From Advenella kashmirensis W13003 (GTDB lineage Bacteria > Pseudomonadota > Gammaproteobacteria > Burkholderiales > Burkholderiaceae_B), in the NCBI RefSeq assembly GCF_000506985.1, contig NZ_KI650979.1, forward strand, positions 1 to 64,000: DNA of 64,000 nt, written 5' to 3'. Shown piece by piece: positions 19,109-27,302 of the stretch (its first letter is position 1; each line of letters starts with the position of its first letter). The translations under genes were made by a program, and so were the position numbers. The notes beneath the pieces are model-generated. The model made no database searches. It worked only from the letters and a program-made list of their open reading frames with translations, and was not told the DNA's origin.

Positions 19109-19585
19109 TCAAACCATCAGCCCCGTACCATCCTTGATTTTCCCCAGCGCAAAGCTTGAGCGCATATCGACCACAGACGGATGCTGCATCAGAACATTCA
19201 TGGCAAAAGCCGAAAAAGCCGCCAGATCCTGGACCTGCACCCGGAGCAGATAATCCATATCGCCCGACATGGAGTGACATTCCACCACCTCCGGCCACAA
19301 CTGGACATCACGATTGAAATCCTGCATGGGCGCGTGGCTGGAGCCGCTATGTTTATTCAGACGAATGGACACAAAAGCAATAAGGCCACGCCCGATCTTG
19401 TCGGCATCGACCCTGGCCGTATATCCTTTGATATACCCTTCTTCTTCCAGTCGCTTTACACGGCGCAGACAGGGACTGGGCGAGAGGGCAATTTTATCGG
19501 CCAGATCCTGGTTGCTGAGCCGGCCGTTTTTCTGCAAAAGGTTCAGAATTTGTCTGTCTGTTTTATCAAGTGCATTTGTTGACAT
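19109..19585 (-). CDS. Lrp/AsnC-family transcriptional regulator
   Basis: A 158-residue regulator. The N-terminal helix-turn-helix (LDKTDRQILNLLQKNGRLSNQDLADK, read here in two parts) and SPSPCLRRVKRLEEEG recognition region are classic Lrp/AsnC, followed by the RAM ligand-binding domain (about 70-150). It is transcribed divergently from hpd across a 139-bp AT-rich gap, so it probably controls hpd in response to an aromatic amino acid such as tyrosine or phenylalanine. That link rests on gene arrangement. Confidence 0.93.
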   Translation of the reverse strand: MSTNALDKTDRQILNLLQKNGRLSNQDLADKIALSPSPCLRRVKRLEEEGYIKGYTARVDADKIGRGLIAFVSIRLNKHSGSSHAPMQDFNRDVQLWPEVVECHSMSGDMDYLLRVQVQDLAAFSAFAMNVLMQHPSVVDMRSSFALGKIKDGTGLMV

Positions 19586-19724
19586 AATATTTCCAAATTA
19601 GAACAAAAATTGAACAATAATGCCATTTACAGCTTATTTTAAGCATTTTTTTGCAATCACCTGCCTTGGCTTTTTACATAGAATAGAAGTTTTCGAGAAG
19701 AAAAACCATCAGGAGCAACGCTAT
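19586..19724. promoter_or_regulatory. Divergent Lrp/hpd control region
   Basis: A 139-bp, very AT-rich gap between the divergent lrp-like gene and hpd. It contains A/T runs interrupted by GAAC/GAACA (near 19600-19615), as expected of Lrp-type sites, but I cannot define a unique operator. The hpd ribosome site AGGAG is at 19711-19715. Confidence 0.45.
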
Positions 19725-20840
19725 ATGTCTACGACTACTTTTACCCCATGGGACAACCCGATGGGCACCAACGGCTTTGAATTTGTTGAATATACTGCAC
19801 CCGATCCGGTTGCGCTCGGAAAAGTATTCGAGAAACTGGGGTTCAAGGCCATCGCAAAGCACCGTCATAAAGACGTCACCCTGTATCGCCAGGGTGAAAT
19901 CAACTTTTTGATCAATGCCGAAAAAAACTCTTTCGCCCAGCGTTTCGCCCGTCTGCATGGCCCTTCTATCTGTGCCATCGCGTTTCGGGTCGACGACGCC
20001 ACGGCAGCCTATCAGCGCGCCCTGGAACTGGGTGCCTGGGGGTTTGACTCCTGCAGCGGCCCGATGGAACTCAATATCCCGGCCATCAAAGGGATCGGCG
20101 ATTCACTGATCTATCTGGTTGACCGCTGGAAAGGCAAGAACGGCACGGGCGGTATTGGCGACATTAGTATCTATGACGTCGATTTCGTCGCCATCAACCC
20201 GGAGAGCGCAGAAGAAGACATGAATTACCAGGGCGCCGGGCTGAATATTATCGATCACCTGACCCACAATGTACACAAGGGCCGTATGGCCGAATGGGCT
20301 GAATTTTACGAACGCCTGTTCAATTTCCGGGAAGTGCGCTATTTCGATATCGAAGGCAAGGTCACCGGTGTCAAGTCCAAGGCCATGACGTCGCCTTGCG
20401 GCAAAATCCGTATTCCCATCAACGAGGAAGGAACCGAAGAAAAAGGCCAGATCCAGGAATATCTCGATATGTACAAGGGTGAAGGAATTCAGCATATTGC
20501 CCTGGGTACCAACGCCATCTACGACACTATCGAAAACCTGCGCCAGCGCGACCTGCGCTTCCTGGATACGCCCGATACCTACTACGAATTGCTGGACACA
20601 CGCCTGCCTGGTCATGGGGAAGACCTGGAACGCCTCAAGAAAAACCGTATTCTGCTCGATGGCGGACCCAACAATGATTTGCTGCTGCAAATTTTTACCG
20701 AAAACCAGATCGGTCCGATTTTCTTTGAAATCATCCAGCGCAAAGGCAATGAAGGGTTCGGCGAAGGCAACTTCAAGGCCCTGTTCGAATCCATCGAACT
20801 AGATCAAATGCGCCGCGGCGTATTACGCGAGGTCGAGTAA
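19725..20840 (+). CDS. hpd: 4-hydroxyphenylpyruvate dioxygenase
   Basis: A 371-residue Fe(II)-dependent dioxygenase that converts 4-hydroxyphenylpyruvate to homogentisate in tyrosine catabolism, in the cytoplasm. Two vicinal-oxygen-chelate domains are present. The iron ligands of the family can be placed at His178 (IIDHLTHN), His257 (GIQHIALGT) and Glu335 (GPIFFEIIQRKG). The start at 19725 has AGGAG nine bases upstream; an open frame reaches back to 19620 but lacks support. The divergent Lrp-type gene is the probable regulator. The homogentisate dioxygenase and other pathway genes are not in this window. Confidence 0.97.
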   Translation: MSTTTFTPWDNPMGTNGFEFVEYTAPDPVALGKVFEKLGFKAIAKHRHKDVTLYRQGEINFLINAEKNSFAQRFARLHGPSICAIAFRVDDATAAYQRALELGAWGFDSCSGPMELNIPAIKGIGDSLIYLVDRWKGKNGTGGIGDISIYDVDFVAINPESAEEDMNYQGAGLNIIDHLTHNVHKGRMAEWAEFYERLFNFREVRYFDIEGKVTGVKSKAMTSPCGKIRIPINEEGTEEKGQIQEYLDMYKGEGIQHIALGTNAIYDTIENLRQRDLRFLDTPDTYYELLDTRLPGHGEDLERLKKNRILLDGGPNNDLLLQIFTENQIGPIFFEIIQRKGNEGFGEGNFKALFESIELDQMRRGVLREVE

Positions 20841-20872
20841 GGCAGCGAATAGCGGCTTGCCGCCGCGCTTCG

Positions 20873-21424
20873 TTAACGCAATTCGGCTGCCCCGGCAGCA
20901 GCCGGATCTGCATTCTGCCGCCTGAGCATGTCCAGATACGCGTCTTCAATCAACTGATCGGGGCCCACGCCCAGGCTTGCCATCAGTGCGTGGGCCTCGG
21001 CAATCCCGTCGGCCAGCGACTCCCCGTCTGCCATCACCACTTCCAATTCCAGGAATTCGCCCAACTGCTCGACCCGGTCCAGATGCATTCTGGTACGACC
21101 CGCCATGATCAGGGTCCGGTGTTTAACGACCCGTCCAAGCGTACCTTGGGCGGCAGCCAGCACATCACGCAACTGTCGCGGTTGCGACGTGGTGGTGATC
21201 TGGTAAAAAGACGCCTTCGGGCCGGCCTGATCGACACGCTGATAAAAGATCAATTCACCGTGCGTCTCATCAAACATCCGCAGCTTCAGACGCCCGTTCT
21301 CACAACGAAAAAAAGTATCGTCCTGGCTGATCTCTACGGGAGCCGCCGATGCGATCGCCAATGCCTTGGGCAGCAAGGCTGCGAGGCTGTCGATGCGCGC
21401 CTTGATTTCAATGTTACGTGCCAT
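20873..21424 (-). CDS. CYTH-domain protein (class IV adenylate cyclase / triphosphatase-like)
   Basis: A 183-residue CYTH protein. The N-terminal IEIKAR strand and the alternating charged residues (RLKLRMFDE, ELIFYQRVD, HLDRVEQLGEFLELEVV) line the triphosphate-binding tunnel typical of this superfamily. Members act as adenylate cyclases (CyaB type), thiamine triphosphatases or inorganic triphosphatases, and the sequence alone does not choose. It is the last gene of a minus-strand cytochrome c-msrA-CYTH group, 12 bp after msrA, and is convergent with hpd. Confidence 0.85.
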   Translation of the reverse strand: MARNIEIKARIDSLAALLPKALAIASAAPVEISQDDTFFRCENGRLKLRMFDETHGELIFYQRVDQAGPKASFYQITTTSQPRQLRDVLAAAQGTLGRVVKHRTLIMAGRTRMHLDRVEQLGEFLELEVVMADGESLADGIAEAHALMASLGVGPDQLIEDAYLDMLRRQNADPAAAGAAELR

Positions 21425-21436
21425 TCCTGGTCAATC

Positions 21437-21979
21437 TCACACGCCAGGTTTGAGCTTATCGGAATGGCGCTTTCTGAATTTTTCCACTTTGGGAGAAATC
21501 ACGAAAGCGCAATACGACTGGTTCGGATGCTGAATGAAATAATCGTCATGGATACGCTCAGCCGGCCAAAACGTGGCCGCCGGCAGCAGTTTGGTCACGA
21601 TCGGATCGGCAAAATCGGCCTGCCGCTGCGCGATAACTGAAGCCGCAATCTCTTTTTGCGCCTCGCTTTGCCAGAAGATAGCCGACGCATACTGCGGGCC
21701 CACATCGTTACCCTGCCGGTCCGGCGTGGTGGGATCGTGGGTGTCGAAAAAAATCTCCAGCAAATCCCGATAGCCAATGACAGCGGGGTCGAACTGAACC
21801 TGCACCACTTCGATGTGTCCCGTATCTTTCCCGCACACTTGTTCATAGCTGGGATTCTGCACATGCCCGCCGCTGTAGCCCGACTTGACGGACTGCACCC
21901 CATGCAACTGCTGAAAGACCGCCTCGGAACACCAGAAGCAACCACTTCCCAATACCGCTGTTTCAATTTGAGCAGCCAA
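21437..21979 (-). CDS. msrA: Peptide methionine-S-sulfoxide reductase
   Basis: A 180-residue MsrA that repairs oxidised methionine (S-sulfoxide) in proteins. The catalytic motif GCFWC places the nucleophile at Cys14. The family's GYSGG and the HDPTT segment are present. The reading frame opens at a TTG at 21994, but a GGAGGT ribosome site (reading minus, 21992-21987) lies inside that region and points to a TTG seven bases further on, at 21979, which I take as the start. It lies between a cytochrome c gene and a CYTH gene on the same strand, probably as one operon. Confidence 0.93.
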   Translation of the reverse strand: MAAQIETAVLGSGCFWCSEAVFQQLHGVQSVKSGYSGGHVQNPSYEQVCGKDTGHIEVVQVQFDPAVIGYRDLLEIFFDTHDPTTPDRQGNDVGPQYASAIFWQSEAQKEIAASVIAQRQADFADPIVTKLLPAATFWPAERIHDDYFIQHPNQSYCAFVISPKVEKFRKRHSDKLKPGV

Positions 21980-21986
21980 AATATCT

Positions 21987-21992
21987 ACCTCC
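21987..21992 (-). promoter_or_regulatory. Strong Shine-Dalgarno that fixes a TTG start of msrA
   Basis: GGAGGT on the minus strand lies seven bases before a TTG codon at 21979-21977. It lies inside the longer possible reading frame, which argues that the shorter start is the real one. Confidence 0.7.
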
Positions 21993-22082
21993 AAAAATAC
22001 CTGTCGACATCATCCTATTCGTACTGTGTACAGGCCGGACGAAGGAGGCACTGGGAGCCGATCACCAGATGAAGCATGGCTC

Positions 22083-22430
22083 CTATTTCGCCGCTTCAGG
22101 CACAGCCAGCGACAATATCCAGCCGGCCAGCGCCAGCGCTTCTTCTTCCGTTACCTGCGGTTGTGCCGGCATGGGCACCGCCCCCCAGCGACCGCGCCCG
22201 CCCTTGCGGATACTGTTGGCCAGATAGGTAACCATCTGCTTATCGCCCGCCTTGTAGCGATCGGCAACCGCGGCAAAGGGCGGTCCGACCCGCGCTCTGT
22301 CCACCTGGTGGCATCCCATGCAAATGTTGTCCTTTGCCAGTTGCGGCCCGTCTGCCAGTGACTGCGCTTGCGCCGGCACGATACTGACAACAAATAATGC
22401 CAAACCGGCAGCAATCCTTTTTCCTGACAC
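22083..22430 (-). CDS. Periplasmic class I cytochrome c
   Basis: A 115-residue small c-type cytochrome with a cleavable signal peptide (about 1-22, ending AQAQ). The haem-binding motif is Cys37-Met-Gly-Cys40-His41, and the likely sixth ligand is the methionine in [10 protein letters not shown]. It resembles cytochrome c-551/c-553 electron carriers that shuttle electrons in the periplasm. It is the first gene of a minus-strand run with msrA about 100 bp downstream, and is divergent from lgt. Confidence 0.9.
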   Translation of the reverse strand: MSGKRIAAGLALFVVSIVPAQAQSLADGPQLAKDNICMGCHQVDRARVGPPFAAVADRYKAGDKQMVTYLANSIRKGGRGRWGAVPMPAQPQVTEEEALALAGWILSLAVPEAAK

Positions 22431-22544
22431 GACGATAACCTTTCAAATATATTAACAATTTACTTGCGTTCATTTTACCCGACGCCAAGCAAAGCGACGT
22501 CCACACCTTTATACTTTGGACTTCAACATCGCATTTTGGTTCTT

Positions 22545-23339
22545 ATGATTGCATATCCCGAATTTAATCCGATTGCACTTGAAATCGGCCCGCTCAAGAT
22601 TCACTGGTATGGCCTGATGTATGTGGCCGCATTCGCCCTGCTGTGGTTGCTGGGCAAGTACCGTATCAAGAAAGGCATGATACGGCTCACCGTTTCCGAA
22701 TTCGAAGATTTGATTTTCTACGGCGTCATGGGCGTCGTGCTCGGCGGTCGGCTGGGTTATGTGCTGTTTTACCAACCAGGCTATTATTTTTCCAATCCCC
22801 TGCATATTTTTTCCGTGTGGGACGGTGGCATGTCATTCCACGGCGGGCTGATTGGCGTATTGGTGGTGTTATATCTGTTCGCACACAAAAAAGGCATGAC
22901 ATTTTTTGAAGTAGCCGATTTCATTGCGCCGCTGGTGCCGCCTGGCCTGGCCATGGGACGAATCGGCAATTTCATTAACGGGGAATTGTGGGGCCGCCCA
23001 TCCGATCTGCCCTGGGCCATGGTGTTTCCGCAAGGCGGGCCCATCGCGCGCCATCCTTCTCAGTTATACGAAATGCTGGCCGAGGGGGTAATCCTGTTTG
23101 CGGTGGTCTGGATATTTTCGTCGAAGAAACGCTGGGTGGGCCAGACCAGCGGCGTCTTTATGGCGGGCTATGGTCTTGCCCGGTTCCTGGTGGAATACAC
23201 GCGTGAACCGGACAGTTTCCTGGGGACCCTGAGCCTGGGGCTCTCGATGGGGCAATGGCTGTCATTGCCCATGATCGTGCTGGGTGTCCTGATCTTTATT
23301 TGGGCAACAAAAAGATCACTCCCTCCATCGACAGTGTGA
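22545..23339 (+). CDS. lgt: Prolipoprotein diacylglyceryl transferase
   Basis: A 264-residue integral inner-membrane enzyme that transfers a diacylglyceryl group from phosphatidylglycerol to the lipobox cysteine of prolipoproteins. Several hydrophobic helices are visible, with the family signature [14 protein letters not shown] and the HGG motif (FHGGLIG) near residue 103. The ATG at 22545 fits other Lgt proteins; upstream codons in frame are non-coding. Its 3' end overlaps the convergent SIMPL gene by 44 bp. Lgt substrates in this window include Pal and the NodT-type lipoprotein. Confidence 0.97.
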   Translation: MIAYPEFNPIALEIGPLKIHWYGLMYVAAFALLWLLGKYRIKKGMIRLTVSEFEDLIFYGVMGVVLGGRLGYVLFYQPGYYFSNPLHIFSVWDGGMSFHGGLIGVLVVLYLFAHKKGMTFFEVADFIAPLVPPGLAMGRIGNFINGELWGRPSDLPWAMVFPQGGPIARHPSQLYEMLAEGVILFAVVWIFSSKKRWVGQTSGVFMAGYGLARFLVEYTREPDSFLGTLSLGLSMGQWLSLPMIVLGVLIFIWATKRSLPPSTV

Positions 23340-24135
23340 CCGTTTCCTTACCAGCCTCAATCGCGGGGCCGGCTTTGGCGGCACTCATGGCCATCATCCG
23401 TGGCTGGTAACTCTCAGGCTGCCCGGCATTGCCCAGGCGCAACGACTTGATTCGATAGCCGCCGAACTCCAGGGCAGTCACCGCATCCTGGGCACGCGTC
23501 TTGAACGCTTTGGTGGTCGCTGTCAGCAACCGTTTCTCTATGGTTTCGCGGGCTTCACGAGACAGGGAAAAGCGAATCCCGTCCAGCGCCATATCTTCAT
23601 CGACATCTGCGGCAAACTGGCTCGCCTTCTCCATATTTTTGGACGTAATCAGCAATTCACCGCGAGCCACCCAGGTTCCGCCCGCCTCTTCATCTTTGCC
23701 TTGCTGGGCATCCCCCGCTTTGCCGGCGTTTGCCACAGGCTTGACCGGAGGATTGTTATCGCGTTCGAACCAGACTTGGTAAGACCCTGTTTTGACCTCC
23801 AGCTCCGTATCGGCCTTGGCCTTGTCGCGTACTTTGTTCATTGTTTCATTCACACTGCGCGACAGTTCCACCTGGTTATCGCCCCGTACTTCCTTATTCA
23901 AGGTCAGAGTAACGGTATCTTGCGCCACCGTTTCGGATGCCGAAGCGTTCAATGCAAGCGTGGGTTCTTTCGCGGCCTGCTCACGATGATGCCCCTTGCC
24001 ATCCTGGGCCAGAGCGGTCGTGGCCGGCAGGACCGCAGCGCCCAGGGCAAGCATGGCAATGAACGTGGCACGGGATAGAACCGTTTTTGGAGATGGAACC
24101 GCTTTGGGAAAGACGCGCTGGGAATGTGGCTGCAT
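23296..24135 (-). CDS. SIMPL-domain (DUF541) periplasmic protein
   Basis: A 279-residue exported protein with a long N-terminal region and signal segment (hydrophobic about residues 23-43, ending ALAQ). It carries a SIMPL/DUF541 domain through the rest, with the typical [16 protein letters not shown] start and an [21 protein letters not shown] block. These proteins are periplasmic; their function is poorly defined, with links to signalling and oxidative or membrane stress in some bacteria. It overlaps the end of lgt by 44 bp on the opposite strand. The 6S RNA candidate and zapA lie upstream. Confidence 0.88.
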   Translation of the reverse strand: MQPHSQRVFPKAVPSPKTVLSRATFIAMLALGAAVLPATTALAQDGKGHHREQAAKEPTLALNASASETVAQDTVTLTLNKEVRGDNQVELSRSVNETMNKVRDKAKADTELEVKTGSYQVWFERDNNPPVKPVANAGKAGDAQQGKDEEAGGTWVARGELLITSKNMEKASQFAADVDEDMALDGIRFSLSREARETIEKRLLTATTKAFKTRAQDAVTALEFGGYRIKSLRLGNAGQPESYQPRMMAMSAAKAGPAIEAGKETVTLSMEGVIFLLPK

Positions 24136-24146
24136 GAATAACTCCG

Positions 24147-24173
24147 AAAAAAAAACGAGCCATCACAGCTCGT
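24147..24173 (-). terminator. Rho-independent terminator after the 6S RNA candidate
   Basis: Read on the minus strand, ACGAGC and GCTCGT form a six-base stem around a seven-base loop, followed directly by nine T residues (plus strand 24147-24155). It lies about 15 bases past the 3' end of the proposed 6S RNA. Confidence 0.75.
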
Positions 24174-24187
24174 TTTGTAGAAAAAAT

Positions 24188-24362
24188 GGCCCCGCTTGTA
24201 CCGTCTAGGCCGGCACCTCGAACCCTTCAGTTCAAAGTTGGCTACCTTCAACAGAGCGTCGGGTTCATCTGACTAGAGACGATCACACCAACTCTGTAAT
24301 CCAGCGGCCGTTGCCATAAGCATAGGTAAGAGATGTAAAGCCAAGTCACGAATACAGCAGGG
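24188..24362 (-). ncRNA. ssrS: 6S RNA (candidate)
   Basis: A roughly 175-nt region just downstream of zapA on the same strand, the usual place for 6S RNA. On the minus strand the 5' end (CCCTGCTGTATTCGT) can pair with the 3' end (ACGGTACAAGCGGGG) to close a long rod. The 3' half carries GAAC-TGAAGGGTTC-GAGG and GCCGGCCTAGACGG, which resemble the corresponding half of E. coli 6S RNA. A strong terminator follows at 24147-24173. 6S RNA binds the sigma70 RNA polymerase holoenzyme and damps transcription in stationary phase. The ends are estimates from pairing. No strong promoter was found, although a hairpin (24379-24405) lies just upstream. Confidence 0.75.
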
Positions 24363-24378
24363 ACAAACTGTTAGGTTC

Positions 24379-24405
24379 AACTGTACAGAAAAACATGTAC
24401 AAGTT
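24379..24405 (-). promoter_or_regulatory. Inverted repeat between zapA and the 6S RNA candidate
   Basis: AACTTGTACATG and CTGTACAGTT (minus strand) pair imperfectly around TTTTT. It overlaps where a promoter for the 6S RNA candidate would be expected. It could be a regulator site or a stem that protects the zapA mRNA end. Confidence 0.35.
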
Positions 24406-24419
24406 AAACCCGATATTGA

Positions 24420-24734
24420 TTAAAGTTTTTTCAGATCGTTAAGGCCGGAGTCCAGTAACGTATTGAGTTCCTCTATTTTACTCTTGAATTCACCGTATTG
24501 CATCCCGCCAAAGGCATCATCGCCTGTTTTGACGGAGAGCAGATCGGACGCCATTTGAATGCAGGCCATAATGGCAATGCGTTCATTGCTGGCAGACGTC
24601 ATGCCGCCGGAGCCCTTGATTTTCAGCATGAGCTGGTCGGCCAGTTTAACAGCCGAGAGCAGTTTCTGCTTTTCATCGGGATTGCATGCCAAAGAAAAAT
24701 CACGCCCCAGAATAGAGACATCTACGCGTTCCAT
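24420..24734 (-). CDS. zapA: Cell division protein ZapA
   Basis: A 104-residue ZapA, the small coiled-coil partner that cross-links FtsZ filaments at the division site. It begins MERVDVSILGRDFSLAC, matching the family's first strand pair, and ends in a helical segment. Its ATG overlaps the stop of the upstream coiled-coil gene (TAATG), so the two are translationally coupled. The 6S RNA candidate follows downstream, an arrangement shared with many proteobacteria. Confidence 0.9.
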   Translation of the reverse strand: MERVDVSILGRDFSLACNPDEKQKLLSAVKLADQLMLKIKGSGGMTSASNERIAIMACIQMASDLLSVKTGDDAFGGMQYGEFKSKIEELNTLLDSGLNDLKKL

Positions 24735-25147
24735 TACCTTACTCCTTCTGACGCATTACCCGGCAGGTTGGCCAGGACGCGCTCAACTTTGTCACGCGCG
24801 GTTCTGGCGCTCTCTTTCAGGGCATTCGCTTCGTTTTTGGCAGCAGCCAGCTGCTGCTTGACGCTTTGGAGCTCGGACGTCGTGCTCTCCAGCGTCTGGC
24901 GCAATTGCACGTTCTCTGCCTGGGCCTGCTCCCGTATGCCATTCACTTCATTGTTGTGATTGGCAAGGCGTTCGCTGATGACCTTGAACTCGTCTTCCCG
25001 CTGGTCCAGACGACTTTGCAGACCCGCCCGTTCCTCGTCAGTCTGCTTGAGTCTGTCCGTCAGTGATTGCCGTTCTGAAGCAAGCTGTTTCGTGAGCTGA
25101 ACCAGCTGCCCGATACGGACAGCAACTTGATCTAAATCCTGAAGCAT
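24734..25147 (-). CDS. Coiled-coil protein upstream of zapA
   Basis: A 137-residue protein, almost entirely a long coiled coil (Gln, Leu, Glu and Arg heptads from about 5 to 125), without signal peptide or membrane segment. It lies directly before zapA with a one-base TAATG overlap. The position and form match the small coiled-coil (ZapB-like / TIGR02449-type) proteins found beside zapA in gamma- and betaproteobacteria, and a role in division is inferred from that. Confidence 0.8.
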   Translation of the reverse strand: MLQDLDQVAVRIGQLVQLTKQLASERQSLTDRLKQTDEERAGLQSRLDQREDEFKVISERLANHNNEVNGIREQAQAENVQLRQTLESTTSELQSVKQQLAAAKNEANALKESARTARDKVERVLANLPGNASEGVR

Positions 25148-25321
25148 AGTGGTATCACGTTCTCAAAATAAGCGGCCACGCGCGAAGACGTTGCGGTGCA
25201 CACGGATTTAATTAAATGAGTTTGAATTTTACCTGTTCTGAGGCATATTTCCAAAAATTAGACGCAAACAGGTACTATTTACCTTCTATTACCAATCGCT
25301 TCCAATTCGTTCAGGTGCATA

Positions 25322-26233
25322 ATGGCTTCAGTTACAGATAAACAGTACGACCCGGTCCCCCCCACGAAAGTCGCATTTATTGGTTTGGGCGTCATGGGTT
25401 TCCCCATGGCCGGCCATCTGGCCCGAGCCGGCCACGACGTGACCGTCTACAACCGGACCGCTGCCAAAAGCGAGAGCTGGGTCGCCGAGTTCGGCGGTCG
25501 CAGCGCGCCCACGCCAGCCCAGGCTGCGGAAGGGGCAGACATCGTGTTCTGCTGCGTCGGCAATGACAATGATCTGCGCAGCGTCACAACCGGCGACGAC
25601 GGTGCATTTCACGCCATGAAAAAGGGCGCGGTTTTTGTCGACCATACTACCGCCTCTGCAGACGTGGCCCGTGAACTGGCCGCCGCGGCACGCGAAGGTC
25701 AATTCAGCTTTATCGATGCGCCTGTTTCGGGCGGACAGGCAGGTGCCGTGGGCGGTGTACTCACCGTGATGTGCGGCGGCGAACAAGCCGTATTTGACCG
25801 AATCAAACCGGTGGCGAGCCACTATGCCCGTGCGGTCACCCTGCTGGGCGAGCATGGCGCAGGTCAACTGGCCAAAATGGTCAATCAGATTTGCATTGCC
25901 GGCCTGGTTCAGGGCCTGTCCGAAGCCATCGCCTTTGGCCAGCGCGCCAATCTCGACATGAATGCGGTCCTGGATGTCATCAGCAAGGGCGCTGCCCAAA
26001 GCTGGCAAATGGAGAACCGGGGTAAGACCATGGTCGAAGGCAAGTTCGACTTCGGGTTTGCCGTCGACTGGATGCGCAAAGATCTGGGACTGGTTCTGGA
26101 CGAAGCCAAACGCAACGGCGCATTGCTGCCAGTCACGGCAGTCGTCGATCAATTCTATGCGGAAGTACAGCAAAATGGCGGCCAGCGTTGGGATACATCC
26201 AGCCTGATCACCCGCCTGACCCCGCGCAAATAA
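25322..26233 (+). CDS. Beta-hydroxyacid dehydrogenase family oxidoreductase
   Basis: A 303-residue NAD(P)-dependent enzyme of the 3-hydroxyisobutyrate dehydrogenase / tartronate semialdehyde reductase / 6-phosphogluconate-like family. The nucleotide-binding motif GLGVMG is near residue 22, the substrate motif DAPVSGGQAGA near residue 138, and the catalytic lysine is in GAGQLAKMVNQ (about Lys185). It is cytoplasmic. The exact substrate is not set by the sequence. It stands alone on the plus strand, and a strong two-sided terminator separates it from the convergent rppH. Confidence 0.9.
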   Translation: MASVTDKQYDPVPPTKVAFIGLGVMGFPMAGHLARAGHDVTVYNRTAAKSESWVAEFGGRSAPTPAQAAEGADIVFCCVGNDNDLRSVTTGDDGAFHAMKKGAVFVDHTTASADVARELAAAAREGQFSFIDAPVSGGQAGAVGGVLTVMCGGEQAVFDRIKPVASHYARAVTLLGEHGAGQLAKMVNQICIAGLVQGLSEAIAFGQRANLDMNAVLDVISKGAAQSWQMENRGKTMVEGKFDFGFAVDWMRKDLGLVLDEAKRNGALLPVTAVVDQFYAEVQQNGGQRWDTSSLITRLTPRK

Positions 26234-26253
26234 TACGCGGCAGGCTCCGGTAC

Positions 26254-26315
26254 AAAAAAACGCGGTTGTTGAACTGTCCCCAGTCAGCTGGACAATTCAT
26301 ATACCGCGCTTTTTG
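26254..26315. terminator. Bidirectional terminator between convergent genes
   Basis: CGCGGT (26261-26266) pairs with ACCGCG (26303-26308), and GAACTGTCC pairs with GGACAATTC further in, around a ten-base loop. A runs on the left (26254-26260) and T runs on the right (26310-26314) give poly-U tails in both directions. It serves the dehydrogenase gene on plus and rppH on minus. Confidence 0.8.
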
Positions 26316-26402
26316 CTACTGGGCCGTTGATTTCTACCGACCCGCCGGAACGAAATATTTGACCCGGCATGCATCCCGATCAGGACGACGGCGGGCCGCA
26401 TT

Positions 26403-27239
26403 CTATCGGGATACCAGCACCGCCTTGACCTGAACTGCCTGCGCCTTGCTGTCTGAATGCTTGCGTCCGCCACGCCCGTGACGCGACGTGGGCTTCTGAT
26501 TGCCTCCTGGCGCCGTGCGTGCGGCCTGACCTGACTCAAAGCCCCGTTTGGCAACAGGTTTGACGTTCTGGCGGCCGGCAACAACCGCTTTACCGGCCCT
26601 GGGCGTCGGTACCTCTTTGGCACCCTGCAATGCAGCCGCACCCGGACCGGTCACCACTTGCCCTGCCGGTTTGCCCTTCGCCTCCCCCGCCTCGCGTGGT
26701 CGCGCATTTTTCCGCGACCCGTTGCCCGCAGCGTTTCGGTGGCGCAGAAAGCGCGCCTCGGCATGCCGGCGAAACAGAATATCCGACAGTTCCTTGAGCG
26801 CCCGGTGGTATACATCCCGTTTGAATTCGATCACCACATCCAGCGGTACCCAATAGGTATGCCAGCGCCAGGCATCGAATTCAGGGTGGTGCGACGCACG
26901 CAGACTGACATCGGTGTCCTTGCCTACCAGCCGCAAAAGAAACCAGATTTGCTTCTGCCCCTTATAATGACCGCGTGAATCCCGCCTGACGAAATTGTCC
27001 GGGACGTTATAACGCAGCCAGTCTCGTGTTCGACCTAATATTCGTACATGCTCGGGCTTAAGACCCACTTCCTCCTGAAGTTCCCGATACATGGCCTGAA
27101 CAGGCGTTTCGCCATATTTGATGCCGCCTTGTGGAAACTGCCAGGAATGTTCTCGAATTCTTTTGCCCCAAAAGACCTCATTCTTCTGGTTTACGAGGAT
27201 AATACCAACATTAGGACGGTAGCCTTCGCGATCAAGCAT
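26403..27239 (-). CDS. rppH: RNA pyrophosphohydrolase with long basic C-terminal tail
   Basis: A 278-residue Nudix enzyme that removes pyrophosphate from the 5' end of mRNA, starting decay. The Nudix box is residues 38-60 (GX5EX7REXXEEXGX fits GGIKYGETP...[10 protein letters not shown]). The catalytic domain is typical to about residue 165. After that, about 110 residues are low-complexity and basic (Arg, Lys, Gly, Ala, Pro), without predicted fold. E. coli RppH is 176 residues, so the tail is extra and may bind RNA or a degradosome partner. It is divergent from proS. Confidence 0.93.
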   Translation of the reverse strand: MLDREGYRPNVGIILVNQKNEVFWGKRIREHSWQFPQGGIKYGETPVQAMYRELQEEVGLKPEHVRILGRTRDWLRYNVPDNFVRRDSRGHYKGQKQIWFLLRLVGKDTDVSLRASHHPEFDAWRWHTYWVPLDVVIEFKRDVYHRALKELSDILFRRHAEARFLRHRNAAGNGSRKNARPREAGEAKGKPAGQVVTGPGAAALQGAKEVPTPRAGKAVVAGRQNVKPVAKRGFESGQAARTAPGGNQKPTSRHGRGGRKHSDSKAQAVQVKAVLVSR

Positions 27240-27302
27240 GCGGCCACTCCCATTTTTAAATACAATTGTCTTTGATTATACGTATCAATTGAACCGGTAG
27301 CC

